Notes: a model not told the origin generated them from the letters alone. A DNA stretch of 64,000 nucleotides from Brachyhypopomus gauderio (GCF_052324685.1 NW_027506919.1:117314-181313); one strand, 5' to 3'; counted from the first letter of the stretch, positions 46,699 through 56,208 are shown. Translations and numbers: made by a program.

Positions 46699-46772
46699 GG
46701 CGCCGTGGCTTAGCTGGTCATAGCGCCTGTCTAGTAAACAGGAAGTCCTGGGTTCAAATTCCAGCGGTGCCT
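46699..46772 (+). tRNA. tRNA-Thr(AGT)
   Basis: T61. Confidence 0.85.
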
Positions 46773-46852
46773 TTCTATTATGTAAGCAGTTGTTAGGTCA
46801 TGACATTCAGCCTCATGCTGAAGAGCAACTGTCAAAACTTTAACACATACTG

Positions 46853-46942
46853 GGCTCTGTGGAGCAATGGATAGCGCATTGGACTTCTAGACGCAGGTGT
46901 GTGGCCATTCAAAGGTTGTGGGTTCGAGTACCACCAGAGTCG
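46853..46942 (+). tRNA. tRNA-Arg(TCT), intron
   Basis: A11+A61. Confidence 0.6.
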
Positions 46943-47015
46943 TTTTTTCTTTGAAAACAACAAAATTCATCGCTCCTCACTAATGACACCAATGCACAGT
47001 AAAAAGCCATGGCGC

Positions 47016-47089
47016 GGCGCCGTGGCTTAGCTGGTCATAGCGCCTGTCTAGTAAACAGGAAGTCCTGGGTTCAAATCCCAGCGGTGCCT
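47016..47089 (+). tRNA. tRNA-Thr(AGT)
   Basis: Consensus. Confidence 0.94.
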
Positions 47090-47169
47090 TTCCTTTATGT
47101 AAGCAGTTGTTAGGTCATGACATTCAGCCTCATGCTGAAGAGCAACTGTCAAAACTTTAACACAAACTG

Positions 47170-47259
47170 GGCTTTGTGGCGCAATGGATAGCGCATTGGA
47201 CTTCTAGACGCAGGTGTGTGGCCATTCAAAGGTTGTGGGTTCGAGTCCCACCCGAGTCA
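47170..47259 (+). tRNA. tRNA-Arg(TCT), intron
   Basis: T5+C67+A73; seven-T run. Confidence 0.65.
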
Positions 47260-47333
47260 TTTTTTTCTTTGAAAACAACAAAATTCATCGCTCCTCACTA
47301 ATGACACCAATGCACAGTAAAAAGCCATGGCGT

Positions 47334-47407
47334 GGCACCGTGGCTTAGCTGGTCATAGCGCCTGTCTAGTAAACAGGAAGTCCTGGGTTCAAATCCCAGC
47401 GGTGCCT
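47334..47407 (+). tRNA. tRNA-Thr(AGT)
   Basis: A4. Confidence 0.93.
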
Positions 47408-47487
47408 TTCCTTTATGTAAGCAGTTGTTAGGTCATGACATTTAGCCTCCTGCTGAAGAGCAACTGTCAAAACTTTAACACATACTG

Positions 47488-47568
47488 GGCTCTGTGGCGC
47501 AATGGATAGCGCATTGGACTTCTAGACGCAGGTGTGTGGCCATTCAAAGGTTGTGGGTTCGAGTCCCA
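47488..47568 (+). pseudogene. tRNA-Arg(TCT), 3' end lost
   Basis: CCCA-TGG junction to the Thr at 47575. Confidence 0.9.
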
Positions 47569-47574
47569 TGGCGC

Positions 47575-47648
47575 GGCGCCGTGGCTTAGCTGGTCATAGC
47601 GCCTGTCTAGTAAACAGGAAGTCCTGGGTTCAAATCCCAGCGGTGCCT
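47575..47648 (+). tRNA. tRNA-Thr(AGT)
   Basis: Consensus. Confidence 0.94.
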
Positions 47649-47728
47649 TTCTATTATGTAAGCAGTTGTTAGGTCATGACATTCAGCCTCATGCTGAAGA
47701 GCAACTGTCAAAACTTTAACACATACTG

Positions 47729-47818
47729 GGCTCTGTGGCGCAATGGATAGCGCATTGGACTTCTAGATGCAGGTGTGTGGCCATTCAAAGGTTGTGGGTT
47801 CGAGTACCACCAAAGTCG
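47729..47818 (+). tRNA. tRNA-Arg(TCT), intron
   Basis: A61+A68; intron starts GATGCAGG. Confidence 0.55.
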
Positions 47819-47891
47819 TTTTTTCTTTGAAAACAACAAAATTCATCGCTCCTCACTAATGACACCAATCCACAGTAAAAAGCCATGGCGT

Positions 47892-47965
47892 GGCGCCGTG
47901 GCTTAGCTGGTCATAGCGCCTGTCTAGTAAACAGGAAGTCCTGGGTTCAAATCCCAGCGGTGCCT
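47892..47965 (+). tRNA. tRNA-Thr(AGT)
   Basis: Consensus. Confidence 0.94.
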
Positions 47966-48045
47966 TTCTATTATGTAAGCAGTTGTTAGGTCATGACATT
48001 CAGCCTCATGCTGAAGAGCAACTGTCAAAACTTTAACACATACTG

Positions 48046-48156
48046 GGCTCTGTGGAGCAATGGATAGCGCATTGGACTTCTAGACGCAGGTGTGTGTCCA
48101 TTCAAAGGTTGTGGGTTCGAGGAAGGAAGTCCTGGGTTCAAATCCCAGCGGTGCCT
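48046..48156 (+). pseudogene. Arg-Thr chimeric tRNA gene
   Basis: GTTGTGGG form. Confidence 0.85.
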
Positions 48157-48236
48157 TTCTATTATGTAAGCAGTTGTTAGGTCATGACATTCAGCCTCAT
48201 GCTGAAGAGCAACTGTCAAAACTTTAACACATACTG

Positions 48237-48326
48237 GGCTCTGTGGCGCAATGGATAGCGCATTGGACTTCTAGACGCAGGTGTGTGGCCATTCAAAGGT
48301 TGTGGGTTCGAGTCCCACCAGAGTCG
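48237..48326 (+). tRNA. tRNA-Arg(TCT), intron
   Basis: Consensus; five-T run. Confidence 0.93.
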
Positions 48327-48399
48327 TTTTTGCTTTGAAAACAACAAAATTCATTGCTCCTCACTAATGACACCAATCCACAGTAAAAAGCCATGGCGT

Positions 48400-48473
48400 G
48401 GCGCCGTGGCTTAGCTGGTCATAGCGCCTGTCTAGTAAACAGGAAGTCCTGGGTTCAAATCCCAGCGGTGATT
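48400..48473 (+). tRNA. tRNA-Thr(AGT)
   Basis: The acceptor 3' strand ends GGTGAT, so the pairs at 1-72 and 2-71 are weakened or lost. The run after it becomes TTTT. Confidence 0.6.
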
Positions 48474-48553
48474 TTCTATTATGTAAGCAGTTGTTAGGTC
48501 ATGACATTCAGCCTCCTGCTGAAGAGCAACTGTCAAAACTTTAACACATACTG

Positions 48554-48634
48554 GGCTCTGTGGCGCAATGGATAGCGCATTAGACTTCTAGACGCAGGTG
48601 TGTGGCCATTCAAAGGTTGTGGGTTCGAGTCCCA
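48554..48634 (+). pseudogene. tRNA-Arg(TCT), 3' end lost
   Basis: A29. Junction to the Thr at 48641. Confidence 0.9.
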
Positions 48635-48640
48635 TGGCGC

Positions 48641-48714
48641 GGCGCCATGGCTTAGCTGGTCATAGCGCCTGTCTAGTAAACAGGAAGTCCTGGGTTCAAA
48701 TCCCAGCGGTGCCT
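48641..48714 (+). tRNA. tRNA-Thr(AGT)
   Basis: A7. Confidence 0.82.
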
Positions 48715-48794
48715 TTCTATTATGTAAGCAGTTGTTAGGTCATGACATTCAGCCTCATGCTGAAGAGCAACTGTCAAAACTTTAACACATACTG

Positions 48795-48884
48795 GGCTCT
48801 GTGGCGCAATGGATAGCGCATTGGACTTCTAGACGCAGGTGTGTGGCCATTCAAAGGTTGTGGGTTCGAGTCCCACCAGAGTCG
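48795..48884 (+). tRNA. tRNA-Arg(TCT), intron
   Basis: Consensus. Confidence 0.93.
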
Positions 48885-48957
48885 TTTTTTCTTTGAAAAC
48901 AACAAAATTCATCGCTCCTCACTAATGACACCAATCCACAGTAAACAGCCATGGCGT

Positions 48958-49031
48958 GGCGCCGTGGCTTAGCTGGTCATAGCGCCTGTCTAGTAAACAG
49001 GAAGTCCTGGGTTCAAATCCCAGCGGTGCCT
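48958..49031 (+). tRNA. tRNA-Thr(AGT)
   Basis: Consensus. Confidence 0.94.
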
Positions 49032-49111
49032 TTCTATTATGTAAGCAGTTGTTAGGTCATGACATTCAGCCTCATGCTGAAGAGCAACTGTCAAAACTTT
49101 AACACATACTG

Positions 49112-49201
49112 GGCTCTGTGGCGCAATGGATAGCGCATTGGACTTCTAGACGCAGGTGTGTGGCCATTCAAAGGTTGTGGGTTCGAGTCCCCCCAGAGTC
49201 G
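49112..49201 (+). tRNA. tRNA-Arg(TCT), intron
   Basis: C64. Confidence 0.75.
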
Positions 49202-49274
49202 TTTTTTCTTTGAAAACAACAAAATTCATCGCTCCTCACTAATGACACCAATCCACAGTAAAAAGCCATGGCGT

Positions 49275-49348
49275 GGCGCCGTGGCTTAGCTGGTCATATC
49301 GCCTGTCTAGTAAAGAGGAAGTCCTGGGTTCAAATCCCAGCGGTGCCT
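49275..49348 (+). tRNA. tRNA-Thr(AGT)
   Basis: G to T in the D stem (CATATCG) and G40, mismatched in the anticodon stem. Confidence 0.6.
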
Positions 49349-49428
49349 TTCTATTATGTAAGCAGTTGTTAGGTCATGACATTCAGCCTCCTGCTGAAGA
49401 GCAACTGTCAAAACTTTAACACATACTG

Positions 49429-49518
49429 GGCTCTGTGGCGCAATGGATAGCGCATTAGACTTCTAGACGCAGGTGTGTGGCCGTTCAAAGGTTGTGGGTT
49501 TGAGTCCCACCAGAGTCG
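49429..49518 (+). tRNA. tRNA-Arg(TCT), intron
   Basis: A29+G38+T56. Confidence 0.5.
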
Positions 49519-49591
49519 TTTTTGCTTTGAAAACAACAAAATTCATCGCTCCTCACTAATGACACCAATCCACAGTAAAAAGCCATGGCGT

Positions 49592-49665
49592 GGCGCCGTG
49601 GCTTAGCTGGTCATAGCGCCTGTCTAGTAAACAGGAAGTCCTGGGTTCAAATTCCAGCGGTGCCT
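49592..49665 (+). tRNA. tRNA-Thr(AGT)
   Basis: T61. Confidence 0.85.
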
Positions 49666-49745
49666 TTCTATTATGTAAGCAGTTGTTAGGTCATGACATT
49701 CAGCCTCATGCTGAAGAGCAACTGTCAAAACTTTAACACATACTG

Positions 49746-49835
49746 GGCTCTGTGGAGCAATGGATAGCGCATTGGACTTCTAGAAGCAGGTGTGTGGCCA
49801 TTCAAAGGTTGTGGGTTCGAGTACCACCAGAGTCG
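49746..49835 (+). tRNA. tRNA-Arg(TCT), intron
   Basis: A11+A61; intron starts GAAGCAGG. Confidence 0.6.
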
Positions 49836-49908
49836 TTTTTTCTTTGAAAACAACAAAATTCATCGCTCCTCACTAATGACACCAATGCACAGTAAAAAGC
49901 CATGGCGC

Positions 49909-49982
49909 GGCGCCGTGGCTTAGCTGGTCATAGCGCCTGTCTAGTAAACAGGAAGTCCTGGGTTCAAATCCCAGCGGTGCCT
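49909..49982 (+). tRNA. tRNA-Thr(AGT)
   Basis: Consensus. Confidence 0.94.
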
Positions 49983-50062
49983 TTCCTTTATGTAAGCAGT
50001 TGTTAGGTCATGACATTCAGCCTCATGCTGAAGAGCAACTGTCAAAACTTTAACACAAACTG

Positions 50063-50152
50063 GGCTTTGTGGCGCAATGGATAGCGCATTGGACTTCTAG
50101 ACGCAGGTGTGTGGCCATTCAAAGGTTGTGGGTTCGAGTCCCACCCGAGTCA
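50063..50152 (+). tRNA. tRNA-Arg(TCT), intron
   Basis: T5+C67+A73. Confidence 0.65.
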
Positions 50153-50225
50153 TTTTTTCTTTGAAAACAACAAAATTCATCGCTCCTCACTAATGACACC
50201 AATGCACAGTAAAAAGCCATGGCGC

Positions 50226-50299
50226 GGCGCCGTGGCTTAGCTGGTCATAGCGCCTGTCTAGTAAACAGGAAGTCCTGGGTTCAAATCCCAGCGGTGCCT
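50226..50299 (+). tRNA. tRNA-Thr(AGT)
   Basis: Consensus. Confidence 0.94.
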
Positions 50300-50379
50300 T
50301 TCCTTTATGTAAGCAGTTGTTAGGTCATGACATTTAGCCTCCTGCTGAAGAGCAACTGTCAAAACTTTAACAAATACTG

Positions 50380-50460
50380 GGCTCTGTGGCGCAATGGATA
50401 GCGCATTGGACTTCTAGACGCAGGTGTGTGGCCATTCAAAGGTTGTGGGTTCGAGTCCCA
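50380..50460 (+). pseudogene. tRNA-Arg(TCT), 3' end lost
   Basis: CCCA-TGG junction to the Thr at 50467. Confidence 0.9.
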
Positions 50461-50466
50461 TGGCGC

Positions 50467-50539
50467 GGCGCTGGGCTTAGCTGGTCATAGCGCCTGTCTA
50501 GTAAACAGGAAGTCCTGGGTTCAAATCCCAGCGGTGCCT
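50467..50539 (+). tRNA. tRNA-Thr(AGT), T8 deleted
   Basis: dT8 with T6. Confidence 0.55.
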
Positions 50540-50619
50540 TTCTATTATGTAAGCAGTTGTTAGGTCATGACATTCAGCCTCATGCTGAAGAGCAACTGTC
50601 AAAACTTTAACACATACTG

Positions 50620-50709
50620 GGCTCTGTGGCGCAATGGATAGCGCATTGGACTTCTAGACGCAGGTGTGTGGCCATTCAAAGGTTGTGGGTTCGAGTACCA
50701 CCAGAGTCG
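50620..50709 (+). tRNA. tRNA-Arg(TCT), intron
   Basis: A61. Confidence 0.65.
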
Positions 50710-50782
50710 TTTTTTCTTTGAAAACAACAAAATTCATCGCTCCTCACTAATGACACCAATGCACAGTAAAAAGCCATGGCGC

Positions 50783-50856
50783 GGCGCCGTGGCTTAGCTG
50801 GTCATAGCGCCTGTCTAGTAAACAGGAAGTCCTGGGTTCAAATCCCAGCGGTGCCT
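50783..50856 (+). tRNA. tRNA-Thr(AGT)
   Basis: Consensus. Confidence 0.94.
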
Positions 50857-50936
50857 TTCCTTTATGTAAGCAGTTGTTAGGTCATGACATTTAGCCTCCT
50901 GCTGAAGAGCAACTGTCAAAACTTTAACACATACTG

Positions 50937-51026
50937 GGCTCTGTGGCGCAATGGATAGCGCATTGGACTTCTAGACGCAGGTGTGTGGCCATTCAAAGGT
51001 TGTGGGTTCGAGTCCCACCCGAGTCA
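50937..51026 (+). tRNA. tRNA-Arg(TCT), intron
   Basis: C67+A73; seven-T run. Confidence 0.7.
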
Positions 51027-51100
51027 TTTTTTTCTTTGAAAACAACAAAATTCATCGCTCCTCACTAATGACACCAATGCACAGTAAAAAGCCATGGCGT

Positions 51101-51174
51101 GGCGCCGTGGCTTAGCTGGTCATAGCGCCTGTCTAGTAAACAGGAAGTCCTGGGTTCAAATCCCAGCGGTGCCT
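51101..51174 (+). tRNA. tRNA-Thr(AGT)
   Basis: Consensus. Confidence 0.94.
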
Positions 51175-51254
51175 TTCCTTTATGTAAGCAGTTGTTAGGT
51201 CATGACATTTAGCCTCCTGCTGAAGAGCAACTGTCAAAACTTTAACACATACTG

Positions 51255-51335
51255 GGCTCTGTGGCGCAATGGATAGCGCATTGGACTTCTAGACGCAGGT
51301 GTGTGGCCATTCAAAGGTTGTGGGTTCGAGTCCCA
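51255..51335 (+). pseudogene. tRNA-Arg(TCT), 3' end lost
   Basis: CCCA-TGG junction to the Thr at 51342. Confidence 0.9.
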
Positions 51336-51341
51336 TGGCGC

Positions 51342-51415
51342 GGCGCCGTGGCTTAGCTGGTCATAGCGCCTGTCTAGTAAACAGGAAGTCCTGGGTTCAA
51401 ATCCCAGCGGTGCCT
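51342..51415 (+). tRNA. tRNA-Thr(AGT)
   Basis: Consensus. Confidence 0.94.
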
Positions 51416-51495
51416 TTCTATTATGTAAGCAGTTGTTAGGTCATGACATTCAGCCTCATGCTGAAGAGCAACTGTCAAAACTTTAACACATACTG

Positions 51496-51585
51496 GGCTC
51501 TGTGGCGCAATGGATAGCGCATTGGACTTCTAGACGCAGGTGTGTGGCCATTCAAAGGTTGTGGGTTCGAGTACCACCAAAGTCG
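51496..51585 (+). tRNA. tRNA-Arg(TCT), intron
   Basis: A61+A68. Confidence 0.55.
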
Positions 51586-51658
51586 TTTTTTCTTTGAAAA
51601 CAACAAAATTCATCGCTCCTCACTAATGACACCAATCCACAGTAAAAAGCCATGGCGT

Positions 51659-51732
51659 GGCGCCGTGGCTTAGCTGGTCATAGCGCCTGTCTAGTAAACA
51701 GGAAGTCCTGGGTTCAAATCCCAGCGGTGCCT
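51659..51732 (+). tRNA. tRNA-Thr(AGT)
   Basis: Consensus. Confidence 0.94.
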
Positions 51733-51812
51733 TTCTATTATGTAAGCAGTTGTTAGGTCATGACATTCAGCCTCATGCTGAAGAGCAACTGTCAAAACTT
51801 TAACACATACTG

Positions 51813-51923
51813 GGCTCTGTGGAGCAATGGATAGCGCATTGGACTTCTAGACGCAGGTGTGTGTCCATTCAAAGGTTGTGGGTTCGAGGAAGGAAGTCCT
51901 GGGTTCAAATCCCAGCGGTGCCT
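51813..51923 (+). pseudogene. Arg-Thr chimeric tRNA gene
   Basis: GTTGTGGG form; the last chimera in the window. Confidence 0.85.
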
Positions 51924-52003
51924 TTCTATTATGTAAGCAGTTGTTAGGTCATGACATTCAGCCTCATGCTGAAGAGCAACTGTCAAAACTTTAACACATA
52001 CTG

Positions 52004-52093
52004 GGCTCTGTGGCGCAATGGATAGCGCATTGGACTTCTAGACGCCGGTGTGTGGCCATTCAAAGGTTGTGGGTTCGAGTCCCACCAGAGTCG
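52004..52093 (+). tRNA. tRNA-Arg(TCT), intron
   Basis: Consensus exons; intron starts GACGCCGG; five-T run. Confidence 0.93.
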
Positions 52094-52166
52094 TTTTTGC
52101 TTTGAAAACATCAAAATTCATTGCTCCTCACTAATGACACCAATCCACAGTAAAAAGCCATGGCGT

Positions 52167-52240
52167 GGCGCCGTGGCTTAGCTGGTCATAGCGCCTGTCT
52201 AGTAAACAGGAAGTCCTGGGTTCAAATTCCAGCGGTGCCT
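52167..52240 (+). tRNA. tRNA-Thr(AGT)
   Basis: T61. Confidence 0.85.
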
Positions 52241-52320
52241 TTCTATTATGTAAGCATTTGTTAGGTCATGACATTCAGCCTCATGCTGAAGAGCAACTGT
52301 CAAAACTTTAACACATACTG

Positions 52321-52410
52321 GGCTCTGTGGAGCAATGGATAGCGCATTGGACTTCTAGACGCAGGTGTGTGGCCATTCAAAGGTTGTGGGTTCGAGTACC
52401 ACCAGAGTCG
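52321..52410 (+). tRNA. tRNA-Arg(TCT), intron
   Basis: A11+A61. Confidence 0.6.
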
Positions 52411-52478
52411 TTTTTTCTTTGAAAACAACAAAATTCATCGCTCCTCACTAATGACACCAATGCACAGTAAAAAGCCAT

Positions 52479-52552
52479 GGCGCCGTGGCTTAGCTGGTCA
52501 TAGCGCCTGTCTAGTAAACAGGAAGTCCTGGGTTCAAATCCCAGCGGTGCCT
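52479..52552 (+). tRNA. tRNA-Thr(AGT)
   Basis: Consensus gene; the spacer before it lost 5 bp at the GGCGCGGCGC direct repeat. Linker TTTTT at 52570-52574. Confidence 0.94.
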
Positions 52553-52632
52553 TTCCTTTATGTAAGCAGTTTTTAGGTCATGACATTTAGCCTCCTGCTG
52601 AAGAGCAACTGTCAAAACTTTAACACATACTG

Positions 52633-52722
52633 GGCTCTGTGGCGCAATGGATAGCGCATTGGACTTCTAGACGCAGGTGTGTGGCCATTCAAAGGTTGTG
52701 GGTTCGAGTCCCACCAGAGTCA
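52633..52722 (+). tRNA. tRNA-Arg(TCT), intron
   Basis: A73. Confidence 0.85.
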
Positions 52723-52795
52723 TTTTTTCTTTGAAAACAACAAAATTCATCGCTCCTCACTAATGACACCAATCCACAGTAAAAAGCCATGGCGA

Positions 52796-52869
52796 GGCTC
52801 CGTGGCTTAGCTGGTCATAGCGCCTGTCTAGTAAACAGGAAGTCCTGGGTTCAAATCCCAGCGGTGCCT
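52796..52869 (+). tRNA. tRNA-Thr(AGT)
   Basis: T4. Confidence 0.8.
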
Positions 52870-52949
52870 TTCTATTATGTAAGCAGTTGTTAGGTCATGA
52901 CATTCAGCCTCATGCTGAAGAGCAACTGTCAAAACTTTAACACATACTG

Positions 52950-53039
52950 GGCTCTGTGGCGCAATGGATAGCACATTGGGCTTCTAGACGCAGGTGTGTG
53001 GCCATTCAAAGGTTGTGGGTTCGAGTCCCCCCAGAGTCG
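52950..53039 (+). tRNA. tRNA-Arg(TCT), intron
   Basis: A24+C64, plus G31 (wobble with T39). Confidence 0.6.
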
Positions 53040-53112
53040 TTTTTTCTTTGAAAACAACAAAATTCATCGCTCCTCACTAATGACACCAATCCACAGTAAA
53101 AAGCCATGGCGT

Positions 53113-53186
53113 GGCGCCATGGCTTAGCTGGTCATAGCGCCTATCTAGTAAACAGGAAGTCCTGGGTTCAAATCCCAGCGGTGCCT
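53113..53186 (+). tRNA. tRNA-Thr(AGT)
   Basis: A7, plus A30 (mismatch with C40). Confidence 0.65.
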
Positions 53187-53266
53187 TTCTATTATGTAAG
53201 CAGTTGTTAGGTCATGACATTCAGCCTCCTGCTGAAGAGCAACTGTCAAAACTTAAACACATACTG

Positions 53267-53347
53267 GGCTCTGTGGCGCAATGGATAGCGCATTAGACTT
53301 CTAGACGCAGGCGTGTGGCCATTCAAAGGTTGTGGGTTCGAGTCCCA
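53267..53347 (+). pseudogene. tRNA-Arg(TCT), 3' end lost
   Basis: A29; intron has GGCGTG. Junction to the Thr at 53354. Confidence 0.9.
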
Positions 53348-53353
53348 TGGCGC

Positions 53354-53427
53354 GGCGCCATGGCTTAGCTGGTCATAGCGCCTGTCTAGTAAACAGGAAG
53401 TCCTGGGTTCAAATCCCAGCGGTGCCT
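53354..53427 (+). tRNA. tRNA-Thr(AGT)
   Basis: A7. Confidence 0.82.
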
Positions 53428-53507
53428 TTCTATTATGTAAGCAGTTGTTAGGTCATGACATTCAGCCTCATGCTGAAGAGCAACTGTCAAAACTTTAACA
53501 CATACTG

Positions 53508-53597
53508 GGCTCTGTGGCGCAATGGATAGCGCATTGGACTTCTAGACGCAGGTGTGTGGCCATTCAAAGGTTGTGGGTTCGAGTCCCCCCAGAGTCG
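53508..53597 (+). tRNA. tRNA-Arg(TCT), intron
   Basis: C64. Confidence 0.75.
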
Positions 53598-53670
53598 TTT
53601 TTTCTTTGAAAACAACAAAATTCATCGCTCCTCACTAATGACACCAATCCACAGTAAAAAGCCATGTCGT

Positions 53671-53744
53671 GGCGCCGTGGCTTAGCTGGTCATAGCGCCT
53701 GTCTAGTAAACAGGAAGTCCTGGGTTCAAATCCCAGCGGTGCCT
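53671..53744 (+). tRNA. tRNA-Thr(AGT)
   Basis: Consensus. Confidence 0.94.
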
Positions 53745-53824
53745 TTCTATTATGTAAGCAGTTGTTAGGTCATGACATTCAGCCTCATGCTGAAGAGCAA
53801 CTGTCAAAACTTTAACACATACTG

Positions 53825-53914
53825 GGCTCTGTGGCGCAATGGATAGCGCATTGGACTTCTAGACGCAGGTGAGTGGCCATTCAAAGGTTGTGGGTTCGAG
53901 TCCCACCAGAGTCG
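53825..53914 (+). tRNA. tRNA-Arg(TCT), intron
   Basis: Consensus exons; intron has GTGAGTGG. Confidence 0.93.
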
Positions 53915-53987
53915 TTTTTTCTTTGAAAACAACCAAATTCATCGCTCCTCACTAATGACACCAATCCACAGTAAAAAGCCATTGCGT

Positions 53988-54061
53988 GGCGCCGTGGCTT
54001 AGCTGGTCATAGCGCCTGTCTAGTAAACAGGAAGTCCTGGGTTCAAATCCCAGCGGTGCCT
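53988..54061 (+). tRNA. tRNA-Thr(AGT)
   Basis: Consensus. Confidence 0.94.
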
Positions 54062-54141
54062 TTCCATTATGTAAGCAGTTGTTGGGTCATGACATTCAGC
54101 CTCATGCTGAAGAGCAACTGTCAAAACTTTAACACATTCTG

Positions 54142-54231
54142 GGCTCTGTGGCGCAATGGATAGCGCATTGGACTTCTAGACGCAGGTGTGTGGCCATTCA
54201 AAGGTTGTGGGTTCGAGTCCCACCAGAGTCG
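54142..54231 (+). tRNA. tRNA-Arg(TCT), intron
   Basis: Consensus; five-T run. Confidence 0.93.
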
Positions 54232-54304
54232 TTTTTGCTTTGAAAACAACAAAATTCATCGCTCCTCACTAATGACACCAATCCACAGTAAAAAGCCATT
54301 GCGT

Positions 54305-54378
54305 GGCGCCGTGGCTTAGCTGGTCATAGCGCCTGTCTAGTAAACAGGAAGTCCTGGGTTCAAATCCCAGCGGTGCCT
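54305..54378 (+). tRNA. tRNA-Thr(AGT)
   Basis: Consensus. Confidence 0.94.
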
Positions 54379-54458
54379 TTCCATTATGTAAGCAGTTGTT
54401 AGGTCATGACATTCAGCCTCATGCTGAAGAGCAACTGTCAAAACTTTAACACATACTG

Positions 54459-54548
54459 GGCTCTGTGGCGCAATGGATAGCGCATTGGACTTCTAGACGC
54501 AGGTGTGTGGCCATTCAAAGGTTGTGGGCTTAAGTCCCACCAGAGTCA
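54459..54548 (+). tRNA. tRNA-Arg(TCT), intron
   Basis: C54+T56+A57+A73: the T loop starts CTTA, so the B box is damaged. Confidence 0.55.
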
Positions 54549-54622
54549 TTTTTTTCTTTGAAAACAACAAAATTCATCGCTCCTCACTAATGACACCAAT
54601 GCACAGTCAAAAGCCATGGCGC

Positions 54623-54696
54623 GGCGCCGTGGCTTAGCTGGTCATAGCGCCTGTCTAGTAAACAGGAAGTCCTGGGTTCAAATCCCAGCGGTGCCT
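54623..54696 (+). tRNA. tRNA-Thr(AGT)
   Basis: Consensus; linker TTTTT at 54714-54718. Confidence 0.94.
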
Positions 54697-54776
54697 TTCC
54701 TTTATGTAAGCAGTTTTTAGGTCATGACATTTAGCCTCCTGCTGAAGAGCAACTGTCAAAACTTTAACACATACTG

Positions 54777-54866
54777 GGCTCTGTGGCGCAATGGATAGCG
54801 CATTGGACTTCTAGACGCAGGTGTGTGGCCATTCAAAGGTTGTGGGTTCGAGTCCCACCAGAGTCG
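54777..54866 (+). tRNA. tRNA-Arg(TCT), intron
   Basis: Consensus. Confidence 0.93.
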
Positions 54867-54939
54867 TTTTTTCTTTGAAAACAACAAAATTCATCGCTCC
54901 TCACTAATGACACCAATCCACAGTAAAAAGCCATTGCGT

Positions 54940-55013
54940 GGCGCCGTGGCTTAGCTGGTCATAGCGCCTGTCTAGTAAACAGGAAGTCCTGGGTTCAAAT
55001 CCCAGCGGTGCCT
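54940..55013 (+). tRNA. tRNA-Thr(AGT)
   Basis: Consensus. Confidence 0.94.
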
Positions 55014-55093
55014 TTCCATTATGTAAGCAGTTGTTAGGTCATGACATTCAGCCTCATGCTGAAGAGCAACTGTCAAAACTTTAACACATACTG

Positions 55094-55183
55094 GGCTCTG
55101 TGGCGCAATGGATAGCGCATTGGACTTCTAGACGCAGGTGTGTGGCCATTCAAAGGTTGTGGGCTTAAGTCCCACCAGAGTCA
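55094..55183 (+). tRNA. tRNA-Arg(TCT), intron
   Basis: C54+T56+A57+A73, as at 54459. Confidence 0.55.
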
Positions 55184-55257
55184 TTTTTTTCTTTGAAAAC
55201 AACAAAATTCATCGCTCCTCACTAATGACACCAATGCACAGTCAAAAGCCATGGCGC

Positions 55258-55331
55258 GGCGCCGTGGCTTAGCTGGTCATAGCGCCTGTCTAGTAAACAG
55301 GAAGTCCTGGGTTCAAATCCCAGCGGTGCCT
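55258..55331 (+). tRNA. tRNA-Thr(AGT)
   Basis: Consensus; linker TTTTT at 55349-55353. Confidence 0.94.
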
Positions 55332-55411
55332 TTCCTTTATGTAAGCAGTTTTTAGGTCATGACATTTAGCCTCCTGCTGAAGAGCAACTGTCAAAACTTT
55401 AACACATACTG

Positions 55412-55501
55412 GGCTCTGTGGCGCAATGGATAGCGCATTGGACTTCTAGACGCAGGTGTGTGGCCATTCAAAGGTTGTGGGTTCGAGTCCCACCAGAGTC
55501 G
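55412..55501 (+). tRNA. tRNA-Arg(TCT), intron
   Basis: Consensus. Confidence 0.93.
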
Positions 55502-55574
55502 TTTTTTCTTTGAAAACAACAAAATTCATCGCTCCTCACTAATGACACCAATGCACAGTCAAAAGCCATGGCAC

Positions 55575-55648
55575 GGCGCCGTGGCTTAGCTGGTCATAGC
55601 GCCTGTCTAGTAAACAGGAAGTCCTGGGTTCAAATCCCAGCGGTGCCT
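55575..55648 (+). tRNA. tRNA-Thr(AGT)
   Basis: Consensus. Confidence 0.94.
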
Positions 55649-55728
55649 TTCTATTATGTAAGCAGTTGTTAGGTTATGACATTCAGCCTCATGCTGAAGA
55701 GCAACTGTCAAAACTTTAACACATACTG

Positions 55729-55818
55729 GGCTCTGTGGCGCAATGGATAGCGCATTGGACTTCTAGACGCAGGTGTGTGGCCATTCAAAGGTTGTGGGTT
55801 CGAGTCCCACCAGAGTCG
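55729..55818 (+). tRNA. tRNA-Arg(TCT), intron
   Basis: Consensus. Confidence 0.93.
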
Positions 55819-55891
55819 TTTTTTCTTTGAAAACAACAAAATTCATCGCTCCTCACTAATGACACCAATCCACAGTAAAAAGCCATTGCGT

Positions 55892-55965
55892 GGCGCCGTG
55901 GCTTAGCTGGTCATAGCGCCTGTCTAGTAAACAGGAAGTCCTGGGTTCAAATCCCAGCGGTGCCT
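55892..55965 (+). tRNA. tRNA-Thr(AGT)
   Basis: Consensus. Confidence 0.94.
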
Positions 55966-56045
55966 TTCTATTATGTAAGCAGTTGTTAGGTCATGACATT
56001 CAGCCTCATGCTGAAGAGCAACTGTCAAAACTTTAACACATACTG

Positions 56046-56135
56046 GGCTCTGTGGTGCAATGGATAGCACATTGGACTTCTAGACGCAGGTGTGTGGCCA
56101 TTCAAAGGTTGTGGGTTCGAGTCCCACCAGAGTCG
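56046..56135 (+). tRNA. tRNA-Arg(TCT), intron
   Basis: T11+A24, which together form a T-A pair in place of C-G. Confidence 0.9.
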
Positions 56136-56208
56136 TTTTTTCTTTGAAAACAACAAAATTCATCGCTCCTCACTAATGACACCAATCCACAGTAAAAAGC
56201 CATGGCGT

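Larger units (their letters stand above)
54305..55574 (+). repeat. Tandem duplication, 635-bp period
   Basis: Two-unit duplication marked by a rare T-loop variant (GGGCTTAAGT) in the Arg genes at 54459 and 55094 and by CAGTCAAAAGCC spacers. Confidence 0.85.

Noticed and set aside
52367-52576. A 69-codon plus-strand frame
   Set aside because: It exists because the spacer before the Thr at 52479 lost 5 bp; it covers Arg, spacer and Thr genes.
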